Shown piece by piece: positions 17,653 through 27,695 of a stretch of 64,000 bases of DNA; within the stretch, counting starts at the first letter, position 1, and each line of letters opens with the position of its first letter. Location of the stretch: the NCBI RefSeq assembly GCF_003240565.2, contig NZ_CP117260.1, forward strand, positions 124,001-188,000, given 5' to 3'. This DNA comes from Rhizobium tumorigenes. GTDB taxonomy: Bacteria > Pseudomonadota > Alphaproteobacteria > Rhizobiales > Rhizobiaceae. Both the position numbers and the translations under genes were made by a program. The notes under the pieces were generated by a model that did no database searches, was not told the origin of the DNA, and was given only the letters and a program-made list of their open reading frames with translations.

Positions 17653-18516
17653 TCAGATCATTATCGACCCACCAGTTACAGGCACCACAGCTCCGGTCAT
17701 GTAGCTGCCTAGGCCGGAGGCCAGTAGTACATAGGCTCCGGCGAGCTCGGCAGGCTGACCTGCCCTAGCCAGCGGCATCTTTTCGCCGAACACTTTAGCC
17801 TTCTCTTGAGGCAGGGTCGACGGAATGAGCGGTGTCCAGATCGGACCGGGAGCGACGGCATTTACGCGGATTGCCTTTTCAGCAAGCATCTGCGCAAGCC
17901 CTGCTGTGAAGTTGGATATCGCGCCTTTCGTGGCTGCATAGGCAAGCAGCTCGGGCGACGGCTGCCGAGACTGGATCGAGGTCGTGTTGATGATGGCGCT
18001 GCCTTCCCTCATATGGGGAGCTGCGGCCTTGCACAGGAAGAACATTGCGTGGATGTTCGTCTGGAAGGTTTCCAGCCATTCGTCGGTGCTGATTTCATCC
18101 ATCGATTCGCGTGAGCGCTGGAAGGCAGCGTTGTTGACCAATACGTCCAGGCGACCGAACTCGCGAACAGTCTTCTCAACCAGACTCTTGCAATGATCCT
18201 CGCTTTTGATGTCGCCAGGGAGAAGGATCGCTCGCTGTCCAGCCTTGCGTACCCATCCGGCGGTCTCCTCCGCATCCTCATCCTCGCTGAGATAGGAAAT
18301 GGCGACGTCGGCGCCCTCACGGGCGAAAGCGATGGCAACCGCTCGCCCTATGCCGGAATCTCCACCCGTGATCAGTGCGACTTTTCCGACAAGCTGTCCG
18401 GCACCGCGATAGGATTTCTCGCCGTGATCCGGCAAGGGGTCCATGAGCTTCGTCAAGCCAGGGGGCTTCTGTTGGGGAGCAGGATAGGAAGGAGTGGGGC
18501 GGGATTCGTCAGACAT
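17653..18516 (-). CDS. Short-chain dehydrogenase (YghA/glucose dehydrogenase-like)
   Basis: 287 residues with a proline-rich N-terminal extension of about 40 residues before the SDR core, as in YghA-type proteins. Cofactor motif TGGDSGIG, NNAA motif in LVNNAAFQ, and catalytic Y-x3-K in AYAATKG. It ends TGGSIMI. Such enzymes are often stress-associated NAD(P)-dependent oxidoreductases with unclear substrates. It sits 70 bp downstream of a zinc alcohol dehydrogenase and a small membrane protein on the same strand, probably one transcriptional unit. Confidence 0.85.
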   Translation of the reverse strand: MSDESRPTPSYPAPQQKPPGLTKLMDPLPDHGEKSYRGAGQLVGKVALITGGDSGIGRAVAIAFAREGADVAISYLSEDEDAEETAGWVRKAGQRAILLPGDIKSEDHCKSLVEKTVREFGRLDVLVNNAAFQRSRESMDEISTDEWLETFQTNIHAMFFLCKAAAPHMREGSAIINTTSIQSRQPSPELLAYAATKGAISNFTAGLAQMLAEKAIRVNAVAPGPIWTPLIPSTLPQEKAKVFGEKMPLARAGQPAELAGAYVLLASGLGSYMTGAVVPVTGGSIMI

Positions 18517-18586
18517 GGATCAAATTCCTCTTACATTGTACGTGGGACAAACGGGCGTGACGCGATATCGTGTCACGCCGCATGGG

Positions 18587-19762
18587 TCACGCGGTCAGGA
18601 CCACTTTGATGCAACCGTCTTTCTTGTCCCGGAAGGTCTCGTAGAGGGCGGGGCCATCTTCGAGCTTCGCCCGGTGGGTGATGATGAAGGTTGGATCGAT
18701 CTCGCCTTCCTCGATGCGGCGCAGAAGATCGAGGGAATAGCGGTTGACGTGCGTCTGGCCAGTCCGGATTGTGAGGCCCTTGTTCATTGCGGCTCCAAAG
18801 GGAATCTTGTCGAGGAAGCCACCGTAGACGCCCGGGACAGAAACGATGCCACCAGGACGGCAGGCCATGATTGCCGTGCGCAAAGTATGGGGACGATCCG
18901 TTCCCATCAGCGTTGCTGCCTTCACCTTGTCGATGACGGCATCGAAAGAGGCGGTCGCATGCGATTCCGCGCCGACCGCGTCAATGCATTTGTCGGCGCC
19001 GTGGCCGCCTGTCATGTCTTTGATGCGATCGGGTATTGTGCCATCGACCTCGTCGAAATTGATGATTTCTGCTCCGGCGAGTTGGGCCAGCGCCAAACGT
19101 TCCGGAACATTGTCGATGGCGATAACCCGTTGGGCACCCTGCATCAGGGCACTCTTGATGCAGAACTGGCCGACGGGGCCGCAGCCCCATATGGCGACGA
19201 TGTCGGTCGGCTCAATCTCGCAGTTGGCTGCGGCCATCCAGCCAGTCGGAAAGATATCCCCGAGGAACAGCGCCTGTTCGTCAGTCATGCCGTTCGGGAT
19301 AACGATCGGCGAAACGTCTGCATAGGGCACGCGAACGTATTCGGCCTGACCTCCTGCATACGCTCCAGTCAGATGGGAATAGCCGAAGAGACCAGCAGTC
19401 GGGTAGCCGAATGCTTTGGTAGCGTTGTCTGCAGTTCGATTGCTCCGTTCGCAGACTGACCAGTTGCCCTTCAGGCACTGCGAGCACTCGCCGCAGCAGA
19501 TCGTGAATGGAACGACGACGCGGTCGCCGACCTTGAGTTTCTTGTTGTCGCGGCCAACTTCGACGACTTCGCCCATGAACTCGTGCCCAAGGATGTCGCC
19601 TTTCTCCATGAACGGGATATAGCCGTCCATCAGATGCAGGTCAGAGCCACAGATCGCGCAAGCGGTCATCTTGATGATAACATCCCTGCCATCCTCGATC
19701 TGGGGATCGGGAACGCTATCGCAGCGAATGTCGCCTTTGCCATGCCAGCATAGTGCTTTCAT
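18587..19762 (-). CDS. Zinc-dependent alcohol dehydrogenase
   Basis: 391-residue medium-chain dehydrogenase. Catalytic zinc ligands are C38 in AICGSDLH and H60/E61 in LGHEFMG. The structural-site cysteines are about C90, C93, C96 and C104. The start at 19762 has AAGGAG upstream; the longer in-frame extension to 19981 overlaps the neighbouring gene and is not protein-like. Length and pattern fit the formaldehyde dehydrogenase-like branch of zinc ADHs. It probably oxidises alcohols or aldehydes in a stress setting with the adjacent SDR. Confidence 0.88.
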   Translation of the reverse strand: MKALCWHGKGDIRCDSVPDPQIEDGRDVIIKMTACAICGSDLHLMDGYIPFMEKGDILGHEFMGEVVEVGRDNKKLKVGDRVVVPFTICCGECSQCLKGNWSVCERSNRTADNATKAFGYPTAGLFGYSHLTGAYAGGQAEYVRVPYADVSPIVIPNGMTDEQALFLGDIFPTGWMAAANCEIEPTDIVAIWGCGPVGQFCIKSALMQGAQRVIAIDNVPERLALAQLAGAEIINFDEVDGTIPDRIKDMTGGHGADKCIDAVGAESHATASFDAVIDKVKAATLMGTDRPHTLRTAIMACRPGGIVSVPGVYGGFLDKIPFGAAMNKGLTIRTGQTHVNRYSLDLLRRIEEGEIDPTFIITHRAKLEDGPALYETFRDKKDGCIKVVLTA

Positions 19763-19784
19763 CGTAAATCTCCTTAAAAGGGGT

Positions 19785-20144
19785 TCATTTATTGGCAGCG
19801 GTGCCGAGAGCACGCACATCCGTAACAGCGACCAGCACGAGGGCGAGGATGCCCAATGCGTAGTTGGGCCAGCGGCTCCCCGCCGGGAAATCGAGTAGCC
19901 GGGGTGTGAGCAGCATCGCCAGTCCGAACACGGCATCCAGCAGCAGATGAAAGCGGATGCGGAGGTAGCGGACCAGTCCAAGCTCGTAGTCGGTGAGGGC
20001 GCTGTACAGAATGACCGACGACCCGATTACGACAAGCGTCCCCGTCTGCAACCCCTGCAAGCCCAGGGCAAACGGCAGCACAATCACCAGCAGTCCGACC
20101 AGATAGTCAAGTACGCCGTGAAACATCGTCGGCAGGAAGCGCAT
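19785..20144 (-). CDS. Small integral membrane protein (SPW-repeat-like)
   Basis: 119 residues with four hydrophobic helices arranged as two helical pairs: [20 protein letters not shown], a second near residues 36-48, [16 protein letters not shown], and [14 protein letters not shown]. The repeated layout resembles SPW-repeat membrane proteins, although the SPW triplet is not clearly present. It ends 22 bp before the alcohol dehydrogenase start on the same strand. Function unknown. Confidence 0.7.
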   Translation of the reverse strand: MRFLPTMFHGVLDYLVGLLVIVLPFALGLQGLQTGTLVVIGSSVILYSALTDYELGLVRYLRIRFHLLLDAVFGLAMLLTPRLLDFPAGSRWPNYALGILALVLVAVTDVRALGTAANK

Positions 20145-20251
20145 GTCATGTCACCTTGGTTGTCGTGCAAGCACTAGGAAACCTAGACGCGTCCTGTCGG
20201 TTCCATGCGTGCGTGCAAAGGGGCGCAGACCACGACCGAGCTTCGGCACGC

Positions 20252-20497
20252 TCAGGCTCGGGATACGTCAGCAAGCGCAATAAAGAGATGCTTGGCCGGC
20301 ATGGTGTTATAACGGCCGCCAAGGCCGCAGACGATGCCTTTGATAACGAGCACATGGTAGTGGTGACCGGCATCCGTGCCGTAGAAACGGGTCGGAGCAA
20401 TGGCGCCTGTCGGCTGCTTCTTGGCACGGACTGCTTCATAGGCGGCGTTGATGGACGTGACAATGTGCGAACCCGGTGAGACCTCCAAGGTTTGCAA
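20252..20497 (-). CDS. Small hypothetical protein
   Basis: 81 codons from a TTG at 20497. Composition is protein-like (balanced hydrophobic and charged residues, a GTDAGHHYHVLVIKG segment) unlike the overlapping frames. The start is doubtful: GGAGG lies inside the frame near 20480 with no clear start after it. I do not recognise the family. It may be the remaining part of a longer gene, as it borders a decayed transposase fragment. Confidence 0.3.
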   Translation of the reverse strand: MQTLEVSPGSHIVTSINAAYEAVRAKKQPTGAIAPTRFYGTDAGHHYHVLVIKGIVCGLGGRYNTMPAKHLFIALADVSRA

Positions 20498-20537
20498 TAG
20501 CGGACGACCTTCGTCTATTCCGGTACTGGCTTGCCGT

Positions 20538-20659
20538 TCAGGCCCTGAAACGTTCTTCCAGCCTGCGCAATTCGCGATAGAGATCGGCGAGCACGCCCTC
20601 CCGCACTAGGCGCACCGCCTCGCCTCAAATTCCTTGGTAAAATTCTTCTGTTTCGGCAT
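20538..20659 (-). pseudogene. Decayed IS3/IS911-type transposase OrfA fragment
   Basis: From an ATG at 20659 the minus strand reads MPKQKNFTKEFE, then, after a one-base loss near 20623, EAVRLVREG in the next frame. MPK..FT.EF..EAVRLV is the start of OrfA in IS3/IS911-like elements. The second frame continues with ADLYRELRRLEERF to a TGA at 20538-20540, so the middle of OrfA appears deleted. No terminal inverted repeats or OrfB were found. Confidence 0.6.
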
Positions 20660-20728
20660 TTTCGGTTTCCTCTCAGTTGAAGAAAACCTCTCCACTTTCC
20701 GATGCCAGTCCATGGGGGCCCATGTGGC

Positions 20729-21613
20729 TTAAATCTGAAATGCCTGCATTGTCATGTATCCTTTCAATGTCTCGTGCGGTGACAAAACGGTCATCGCCGC
20801 GGCGGCGCCGAGTTCGGGACGATTGATCGCATCGGGAGCATGGCTCACGGGCTCGGCGCAAAAAACCGAACGATTTTCCGGCAGGTAGACATGAAGATGC
20901 CTCAAGGCGCCGCCTGCGCTGAGATCGACGGCCATTCGCCTGGAAGGCCATTCAATGCGCGCTTTCTTCGGGTTCCAGCCGGTAAAACACCGATCAATCG
21001 ACCCGGTTCGCTCCAGTGGCTGCGGCGATGCCTCGTCGAAGGCAGGCTGCGGCTCCAGATCATAAACAGGTAGGCCAAGGTCATCCTGACGATAGGCTCC
21101 AGTCGACCTGAAAGTAAGTGTCGTTCCCGTCGGCCTGGGAAACCAGGGATGGAGACCGAAGCCGAAGGGCAGCGGCGAAGCTCCGAGGTTCTGCAGTTCA
21201 AGTACGATTGTAATACCAGCGGGAGATAAGGACATGTTCTGGGTGATTGAAAAATGCCACGGATAGCCAACGGCCTCCGGCTTGCAGCCGATAAGGACGG
21301 CATCGGTGCTTTGCCTTAACACCTGCCAGTCAAAATCCCGGGCAAAACCATGACACGCCATGTTCGACCGGGGGCGGTTCATCGGAAATTGGACGTCCTC
21401 GCCCTCAAAGCAAAAACGACCGCCATGTATGCGATTTGCGAATGGAGCCATCAGGAAGCACCCAGCGTTCATCGCATCCTGTGGCCGCTCAAGCGGCTCA
21501 AGAATCGTTAGCCACTTTCCGTTTCGATTCTTCCAGTCCGCGCGCAGCACAGTTCCGCCGTATTCGGGCGAGACAACCATTCGGTATCCAAACGCATTCA
21601 GTTCCAATGCCAT
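20729..21613 (-). CDS. Aldose 1-epimerase
   Basis: 294 residues of the galactose mutarotase-like beta-sandwich family. Key parts are MAPFANRIHGGRF (substrate Arg), the His in ACHGFARDF, GLHPWFPRP (catalytic-site His) and a late acidic region. The ATG at 21613 has GGGAG upstream; an in-frame ATG 90 bases earlier adds non-homologous residues. It interconverts sugar anomers in the cytoplasm. It is divergent from the family-1 ABC importer operon across a 774-bp gap and could serve the same sugars. Confidence 0.85.
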   Translation of the reverse strand: MALELNAFGYRMVVSPEYGGTVLRADWKNRNGKWLTILEPLERPQDAMNAGCFLMAPFANRIHGGRFCFEGEDVQFPMNRPRSNMACHGFARDFDWQVLRQSTDAVLIGCKPEAVGYPWHFSITQNMSLSPAGITIVLELQNLGASPLPFGFGLHPWFPRPTGTTLTFRSTGAYRQDDLGLPVYDLEPQPAFDEASPQPLERTGSIDRCFTGWNPKKARIEWPSRRMAVDLSAGGALRHLHVYLPENRSVFCAEPVSHAPDAINRPELGAAAAMTVLSPHETLKGYMTMQAFQI

Positions 21614-22387
21614 GACGGCTCCCTTCGTTGCCGAGCCAGCCTCGAAAATCTCGGTGACTTTCGCCAAGCCGATGGAAAGATAGCGTGAAACGCGGCGCAC
21701 CACGCTAAGCCAAGAGCACTGATTCCAGCGTCGAGATATCTTAGCTTATAATATGTATATGGATGAATTTTGCAAAGACATCATACAACAATCTAACCTG
21801 TCGCAAACCCAGATTGTGCCTGTACTCCCGTGGCGGCTAGGCCGCCCATCGAAACCCATGGCCCAGCCTGGCCATGTCGAGGCCGGATCTCAATATCTGC
21901 CACTTTTCAAGGGTTGCAAGGCGGGGTGAAGAAGTCGCTGCATAGCTGGGGAATGTAGCGCATGTAAGAAATCGGCCAAGGCCGCGCTCGACTGTTGTCC
22001 TCAATTTAGAGTTTTAGATCAATGTCATGACACTCGCGTCCAATAGCGCCACGCCGGTCCGCACAAGAGTTCGTGGCCCCGGCGATGAAGGTATCACGGG
22101 CAATTTTCTTATCGCAGCATCGAAGCAGATGCGGCTTCGGACAATGCTGAATGGCCGCTGTCCGGCATCTCCGTATCCCAGGGCAGGCGCCTCCTGCGGA
22201 ACAGCGCGATGCTGTGTCAACCGCTCTGCAGGTGGCAAAAATATCGGGAAGATAATCATTCTCGCGAGCTCTCTAACATTGATGCCATACAAATTCCTTG
22301 TGTCGTTTTGTAAATTTCTTTAAGTCGTATGGTGAGTTTGCGACGTTCTCCTCGAAACTTTACCGAGGCGAGATGCGGGAGGTTTGA
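21614..22387. other. Long divergent intergenic region
   Basis: 774 bases between the epimerase and the family-1 importer. It holds an AT-rich stretch around 21740-21790, a small GGCGGC-TAG-GCCGCC hairpin at 21832-21846, and GGGAGG just before the ATG at 22388. Two overlapping opposite frames near 22014-22323 have no ribosome site and look spurious. The space probably carries both promoters; no operator was recognised. Confidence 0.5.
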
Positions 22388-23689
22388 ATGCCAGGGAAAT
22401 ATCTTAAGGCACTGCTCTTCGGATGCACCGTCTTCTACGCCGTGATCGGTGACGCCGAGGCGCAGTCGATCAGCGTCTGGTCCAGGCAGACCGATGAATC
22501 GCTCAGTGTGCTGAAAGCCCTGACCGATGCCTTCACTGCGGATACCGGTATCAAGGTAGAGACGTTCAACACCGGCACCGACTTCGAGCAGCGCCTAGCG
22601 CGTGCTGCGGCTGGTCGTACTCTCCCGGACGTCGTCCTCAACGATACCACTGCCATGGGCCAGATGCGGCAGATGGGCATCCTCAAGCAGGTCGATCTGA
22701 CCAAAATTACCGGCAGTCAGGATGTCGCCGCTGCCGCTTGGGATGGCGCCAAGGCAAGCGATGGCCAGTTCTATTCGGTGCCGATTTCGGCGCAGTCGTT
22801 TGCCATGTTCATCCGCAAGGACTGGCGCGAAAAGTTGCACATGCCGCAGCCAAAGACGTGGGATGACGTCCGCAAGCTGGCTGAGGCCTTCACCACGCAG
22901 GATCCCGACGGCAATGGCAAGGCAGACACGTTTGGCATGGCGATCCCCGGATCGACTACGCGCGGGTATGCCAGCTGGTTCATCAGCAGCTTCATCTGGC
23001 AAGCCGGCGGCAACTTCGTAAAGCAGGCGCCAGATGGGTTCATTCCGACGCTCAATACACCGCAGGTGGCGAAGGCGCTGACATTCGTGCGCGGCATGAT
23101 TTGTGACAAAATCGCTCAGCCTGGTGCCATCAATGCTAACACTGGCGACACCCTGCAGACTTTCCGGTCCGGGCAGACCGGTATTTTCATTTCCGGCCCA
23201 TACCACATTCCGCAGCTCGATGCGGAGCCCGGGAAGGACGTTGTCGAGGTGGTGATGTTGCCCGCAGGGCCTGGTGGAATTGCGTCCCTAGCCGAAGGCA
23301 CCAGCGCATATATGCTGAAAAGCGTAAAGGACGAGGACGCGGCCAACAAGTTCCTGGCCTTCCTCATCTCGCCGAAAGGCCAGGAGATCGCAATGGCGCA
23401 GGGTTCCGGTCGCACGCCCATCGTAAGGCTTCCGGTCAACACCAAGGTCGATGTCAATGCGGTGCGCAAGGACCCGCGCTGGATGGTGTTCAAGGAAACG
23501 TTCGACAAATATGCCCACTACATGCCGCCGGTGCCGAACTGGACGGCGCTCCGTACGCTCACCGGTGAAGGCTTCAACGGGATATTGGCGAAGTGCAATG
23601 CCGATGTGCCGACAGAACTTGAAGCTTTGAACAAGCAGGTCGCGACGGAATTGAGCGGGCAAAATGCCCTGTCCGCTTCCAAACAATAA
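22388..23689 (+). CDS. ABC transporter substrate-binding protein, family 1
   Basis: 433 residues with a signal peptide (hydrophobic core at about 7-20, likely cleavage after AEA near 26) and the family-1 binding-protein fold, including NDTTAMGQM and the PDGNGKADTFG loop. GGGAGG precedes the ATG. It is the first gene of a seven-gene collinear run with two permeases, an ATPase, a lactonase, a mannonate-dehydratase-like enzyme and a GH28 protein. It most likely captures an oligo- or monosaccharide of uronic-acid type in the periplasm. Confidence 0.9.
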   Translation: MPGKYLKALLFGCTVFYAVIGDAEAQSISVWSRQTDESLSVLKALTDAFTADTGIKVETFNTGTDFEQRLARAAAGRTLPDVVLNDTTAMGQMRQMGILKQVDLTKITGSQDVAAAAWDGAKASDGQFYSVPISAQSFAMFIRKDWREKLHMPQPKTWDDVRKLAEAFTTQDPDGNGKADTFGMAIPGSTTRGYASWFISSFIWQAGGNFVKQAPDGFIPTLNTPQVAKALTFVRGMICDKIAQPGAINANTGDTLQTFRSGQTGIFISGPYHIPQLDAEPGKDVVEVVMLPAGPGGIASLAEGTSAYMLKSVKDEDAANKFLAFLISPKGQEIAMAQGSGRTPIVRLPVNTKVDVNAVRKDPRWMVFKETFDKYAHYMPPVPNWTALRTLTGEGFNGILAKCNADVPTELEALNKQVATELSGQNALSASKQ

Positions 23690-23755
23690 AACACTTTCCC
23701 TTGCGCAGGCTGCAACGGCCAAAGCGCGGGGATCGAGCCCTTCCGTGAGGTGAAC

Positions 23756-24694
23756 ATGTCCGCTACGCTGCAGACCTCCGCTGTCGCGCAAGACGCGCGC
23801 AAAATCGCGCCGCGCCGCCGTGAGAGACGACGCCTACTTTCATCACTGACTCCGTGGCTGTTCCTGGCGCCTGCGCTGATCGTCTTTGCGTGGTTCAAGT
23901 TTTATCCGATGGTGTCGGGCTTTGCGATGTCGTTCTACGACGTTCAGTTCTATTCCGAGAGTAAATGGGTCGGACTCAACAATTTCTACCGTGCGTTCCA
24001 CGACCTTGCCCTGCGGGAAGCTCTCATTCACACGACGATCTATGTGGTTGTGGCAACGCTGGCGTCATCACTGATCGCATTCTTCATGGCCCTGGTGCTG
24101 GAAGGCCCTGCAGGTCATCTCGCCTTTATCCGCACCGCGATCTTCTTGCCCGCCATCACCAGTGTCGCCATCATCGCGGAAATCTGGCGCATCCTGTTCA
24201 ATTCGGCCGATTATGGGTTGGCAAATTCCTTTTTGCACCTGATCGGTGTCGCCCCGCAGGGATTTCTCAGTGATCCGGACCAGGCACTCTGGGTGTTAAT
24301 CCTGATGAGCATCTGGAAGAGCGCTCCCTACGACATGGTCATTTTCATTGCCGGATTGGTCGGCGTGAACCGTGAGCTCTACGACGCAGCAAGCGTCGAC
24401 GGCGCCAGCGCATGGCGCAAGCTCTGGCATGTGACGCTGCCAGGCATCATCCCATCGATCTCGGTGGTGCTGATGCTGTCTTTCATCCGCGGCTTCCGGG
24501 TCTTTGCCGAGGTCTATGCCACGACCGGCGGCGGTCCCGCCGGCTCCACCTCAACGATAATGACGCATATATACAGGGTTGGCTTTGAAGACCTGAACTA
24601 CGGTTACGCCTCGGCCGTCTCGCTCATGCTGCTGGTGTTCACCGTCCTGCTGACCCTGCTGCATCTGAAAATCAAATCCAAGCTCACCGCTTAA
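23756..24694 (+). CDS. ABC sugar transporter permease (MalF-like)
   Basis: 312 residues with about six transmembrane segments and the CUT1 coupling motif LYDAASVDGASAWRKLWHVTLPGI. GAGG stands five bases before the ATG at 23756; a GTG two codons earlier is a weaker start. It pairs with the next gene to form the membrane channel of the importer. Confidence 0.9.
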   Translation: MSATLQTSAVAQDARKIAPRRRERRRLLSSLTPWLFLAPALIVFAWFKFYPMVSGFAMSFYDVQFYSESKWVGLNNFYRAFHDLALREALIHTTIYVVVATLASSLIAFFMALVLEGPAGHLAFIRTAIFLPAITSVAIIAEIWRILFNSADYGLANSFLHLIGVAPQGFLSDPDQALWVLILMSIWKSAPYDMVIFIAGLVGVNRELYDAASVDGASAWRKLWHVTLPGIIPSISVVLMLSFIRGFRVFAEVYATTGGGPAGSTSTIMTHIYRVGFEDLNYGYASAVSLMLLVFTVLLTLLHLKIKSKLTA

Positions 24695-24705
24695 CGAGGC
24701 AGTCG

Positions 24706-25545
24706 ATGAAAACCCCTGTTTTGCTTAGTCTGGTTCGGTACGCGCTCTATGCGATCCTGATAATCGTTTTCGTCTTCCCCTTCTGGGGTGCGCTGGTCAC
24801 CGCCTTTAGCGGCGTCAGTCTCAAGCCAGGAGAATTGACGTTGATCCCGCAGAAGCCGACGCTCGAGAATTTCCGCATTGCCTTCTTCGATATGAAAGTC
24901 TGGCGCTACCTGACGAATTCGGTGATCGTCGTGGTCGTCGGAACGGCGCTTCAGCTCATGGTCAGCGCGCTTGCCGCCTATGCTCTGGCCCGCAAGAAAT
25001 TCCGCGGAGCAGCGGTCGTCAGCCTTCTCCTGCTGTGCACGCTGATGCTACCGGAAGAGGTTATCGCCATTCCGCTTTACCTTGTGATGCAGAAAGAGCT
25101 GCCGATCGTCCACGTATCCATCTACAACACTTACTTCGCGATGATCCTGCCCGTCGTCGGCTGGGCCTTCTCGATTTTCATGCTGACAGAGTTCATGCGG
25201 GCCATTCCTCTTGAACTGGAAGAGGCAGCGCGCATCGACGGTGCAAGCGAATGGCAGATCTTTTTCCGCGTCATCCTGCCCTTGGTACGCCCAGCGCTAG
25301 GAACCGTTCTGATCTTCGGCTTCATCATGATCTGGGACCAGTATTTGCTGCCATTGATCGCGGTGAACGACAAGGACCTGATGACACTTCCCGTAGCACT
25401 GGCATCGCTGCGCGTGGATGACACGATCACGCCGAACATCCTCGTCGCCGCAACGCTCGTTGCAATGGCGCCCAGCGTCATCGTCTACCTCCTGCTTCAG
25501 AGGCAATTCAATCGCGGCATCCTGGCTGGTGCGGTCAAAGGCTAA
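24706..25545 (+). CDS. ABC sugar transporter permease (MalG-like)
   Basis: 279 residues, six predicted transmembrane segments, with the EAA loop LELEEAARIDGASEWQIFFRVILPL. It starts 11 bp after the first permease and GAGG precedes the ATG. It is the second half of the heterodimeric channel. Confidence 0.9.
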   Translation: MKTPVLLSLVRYALYAILIIVFVFPFWGALVTAFSGVSLKPGELTLIPQKPTLENFRIAFFDMKVWRYLTNSVIVVVVGTALQLMVSALAAYALARKKFRGAAVVSLLLLCTLMLPEEVIAIPLYLVMQKELPIVHVSIYNTYFAMILPVVGWAFSIFMLTEFMRAIPLELEEAARIDGASEWQIFFRVILPLVRPALGTVLIFGFIMIWDQYLLPLIAVNDKDLMTLPVALASLRVDDTITPNILVAATLVAMAPSVIVYLLLQRQFNRGILAGAVKG

Positions 25546-25585
25546 CCGTGCGCAGGGGCGTCGAAATCATTTAGGAGGAAAAAAT

Positions 25586-26680
25586 ATGGGTGCGGTTTCC
25601 CTCAGGAACGTTTCCAAGTCGTTTGGTGCCGTGGACGTCATCAAGGATGTGTCCATAGATATCGCGGCCGGCGAATTCTGCGTGCTGATCGGACCGAGCG
25701 GCTCGGGAAAGTCGACGTTGCTGCGCATCATTGCAGGGCTCGAGGAGGCAAGCAGCGGCACGATAGAAATCGGCGACCGGGACGTGACGGATCTGGAGCC
25801 GAAACAGCGCGATATCGCCATGGTGTTCCAGAGCTATGCACTCTATCCGCAGATGACGGTGCGCGAGAACATGAGCTTTGCGCTGCGCCTTGCGAGGCGT
25901 CCGAAGGAGGAGATCAGGCAGAAAATCGATGAGGTTGCGCAGATGCTTGACCTCGGAAAACTGCTGGATCGGCTGCCGAAGGAACTTTCGGGTGGTCAGC
26001 GCCAGCGGGTTGCCATGGGCCGGGCCATCGTCCGCAATCCAGCTGTCTTTCTCTTCGACGAGCCGCTGTCGAACCTCGACGCCAAGCTGCGGAGCCAGGT
26101 TCGCGGTGAAATCCGCGACCTGCACCATAAGTCGAACACCACCTCCGTCTACGTGACGCACGATCAGGTGGAGGCGATGACCATGGGGCAGAAGATCGTC
26201 GTGCTGCGGGACGGACGGGTCGAGCAGTCGGGAACCCCGCTCGAGCTTTACGATCTGCCGGACAGCATATTCGTCGCAAGCTTCATCGGTTCTCCGGCAA
26301 TCAACCTGATAAAGGCCAGGGTCAGCAACGACGCGAAAAGCTTGCTGCTCCCCAATGGCCAAAGTCATCTGCCCATTCCGGGAAATTACTCCGACGCCGG
26401 CGGGCGCGATGTCGTGGTCGGCGTCAGGCCGGAATACCTGGAGATCGTTCAGCCAGGCACCGACGGTGCTCTGCCGGCCACCGTCCACGCCGTCGAGACG
26501 ACCGGCTCCGATACGACCGTCATCTGCGACAGCCCCGTTGGCCAGATCCTTGTATCCTCCAAGAGCCGCAGTCATCTGCATATGGGTGACGACGTTGGCT
26601 TGAGCATCGCCAACGGCAAGGCCGTGCTATTCGACAGCCAGACCGAACGTCGCCTTGTGCCCCAGGCGTCGGCCGCATAG
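25586..26680 (+). CDS. ABC sugar transporter ATPase (UgpC/MsmK type)
   Basis: 364 residues. Walker A GPSGSGKST, signature [14 protein letters not shown], Walker B VFLFDEPLSNLDA and the switch His in YVTHDQVEAMT, followed by a C-terminal TOBE-type regulatory domain. The ATG at 25586 follows AGGAGG with seven bases between; a longer in-frame extension overlaps the permease. It powers the importer. Confidence 0.93.
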   Translation: MGAVSLRNVSKSFGAVDVIKDVSIDIAAGEFCVLIGPSGSGKSTLLRIIAGLEEASSGTIEIGDRDVTDLEPKQRDIAMVFQSYALYPQMTVRENMSFALRLARRPKEEIRQKIDEVAQMLDLGKLLDRLPKELSGGQRQRVAMGRAIVRNPAVFLFDEPLSNLDAKLRSQVRGEIRDLHHKSNTTSVYVTHDQVEAMTMGQKIVVLRDGRVEQSGTPLELYDLPDSIFVASFIGSPAINLIKARVSNDAKSLLLPNGQSHLPIPGNYSDAGGRDVVVGVRPEYLEIVQPGTDGALPATVHAVETTGSDTTVICDSPVGQILVSSKSRSHLHMGDDVGLSIANGKAVLFDSQTERRLVPQASAA

Positions 26681-26711
26681 GGGCGGGTTCCATGAAACGG
26701 ATTGAAGCAGC

Positions 26712-27635
26712 ATGACAACTCATGGCCTGCCTGTTTACGTGGCTGAGCGGGTTGCCCGGCCGGGCTGCACCATCGCCGAAACGCCCGTCTGGGAGCCGGA
26801 AGAGGCGCGGGTGACGTGGGTCGATGCACCGGGTTCCACGCTCTACCGGATGACCTATCCCGACGCCGCGGTGGAGCGGATTGATCTGTCGCTGCGGGTG
26901 GGCGCCCTCGCCTTGCGCCAAGGGGGCGGCTTCATCGCTTCGACGGAACGCGGCTTTGCGACCCTCGACATCATCGACGGAAAGGCAAAATTCGAATTTG
27001 GCAAAGGGCCGGATCTGGCGCCGGATTGGCGGATGAACGATGGCGCCTGTGATCGCCAGGGACGGTTCTGGTCCGGCTCGATGGCGCCCGTCACGTCAGC
27101 TCCTGGGGCGTTTGGCACGCTTTTCAGCATCGGAGAGCAGAGCGAGGTCGTCGAAAGAGGCGGGCAATTCCGTTCTCAGAATGGTCTTGCCTGGAGCCCG
27201 GACGGCCGGACGATGTACGTCTCGGACTCCAATCCTCTCAAATCATACGTCACGGTCCACGACTTCGACCCCGATAGCGGCAACTTCTCAAAAGGGCGGC
27301 TGTTCGCAGACACCACGTCGCTTGGCGGCCGACCTGACGGTGCCGCGATCGATGTCGACGGTTGCTACTGGATCGCCGCGAGCGATGGTGGTCGCGTGGT
27401 ACGCATGACGCCTCAGGGACGAGTGGACGCAGAAATCCGCCTTGATGTTCCCAACCCGACGAACATCTGCTTCATCGGCGAGGACTTGAGAACCGCGTTC
27501 CTGACTACGCTTAGGGCAGGCGGAGTAGGGCAAGGCGGCGACGTCTACATCGTGCGCCTTCCCTACCAGGGACTGGCCGAACCCCGCTATCGGCCTGGGT
27601 CGCCCAGCGCCATATCCGACACGCCGCCGGGATAA
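26712..27635 (+). CDS. SMP-30/gluconolactonase-like sugar lactonase
   Basis: 307-residue six-bladed propeller. Probable metal ligands: E23 in AETPVW, Asn/Asp in WRMNDGACD, Asn in SQNGLAWS and Asp in RPDGAAID. No clear ribosome site was seen. It is the second lactonase in the window, but belongs to the importer operon. It probably hydrolyses an aldono- or uronolactone made after uptake. Confidence 0.85.
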   Translation: MTTHGLPVYVAERVARPGCTIAETPVWEPEEARVTWVDAPGSTLYRMTYPDAAVERIDLSLRVGALALRQGGGFIASTERGFATLDIIDGKAKFEFGKGPDLAPDWRMNDGACDRQGRFWSGSMAPVTSAPGAFGTLFSIGEQSEVVERGGQFRSQNGLAWSPDGRTMYVSDSNPLKSYVTVHDFDPDSGNFSKGRLFADTTSLGGRPDGAAIDVDGCYWIAASDGGRVVRMTPQGRVDAEIRLDVPNPTNICFIGEDLRTAFLTTLRAGGVGQGGDVYIVRLPYQGLAEPRYRPGSPSAISDTPPG

Positions 27636-27695
27636 CCCTGCCGTTCCTCAGGCAAGCCCGCCTTTACCTTTTAGATTCCAATCGGAGAAACGCAG

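Noticed and set aside
18587..19981. Long N-terminal extension of the zinc alcohol dehydrogenase
   Set aside because: It overlaps the membrane-protein gene, looks non-homologous, and the ATG at 19762 has a good ribosome site.
22014..22323. Overlapping opposite frames in the long intergenic region
   Set aside because: Neither has a ribosome site, plausible composition or recognisable family; treated as non-coding.
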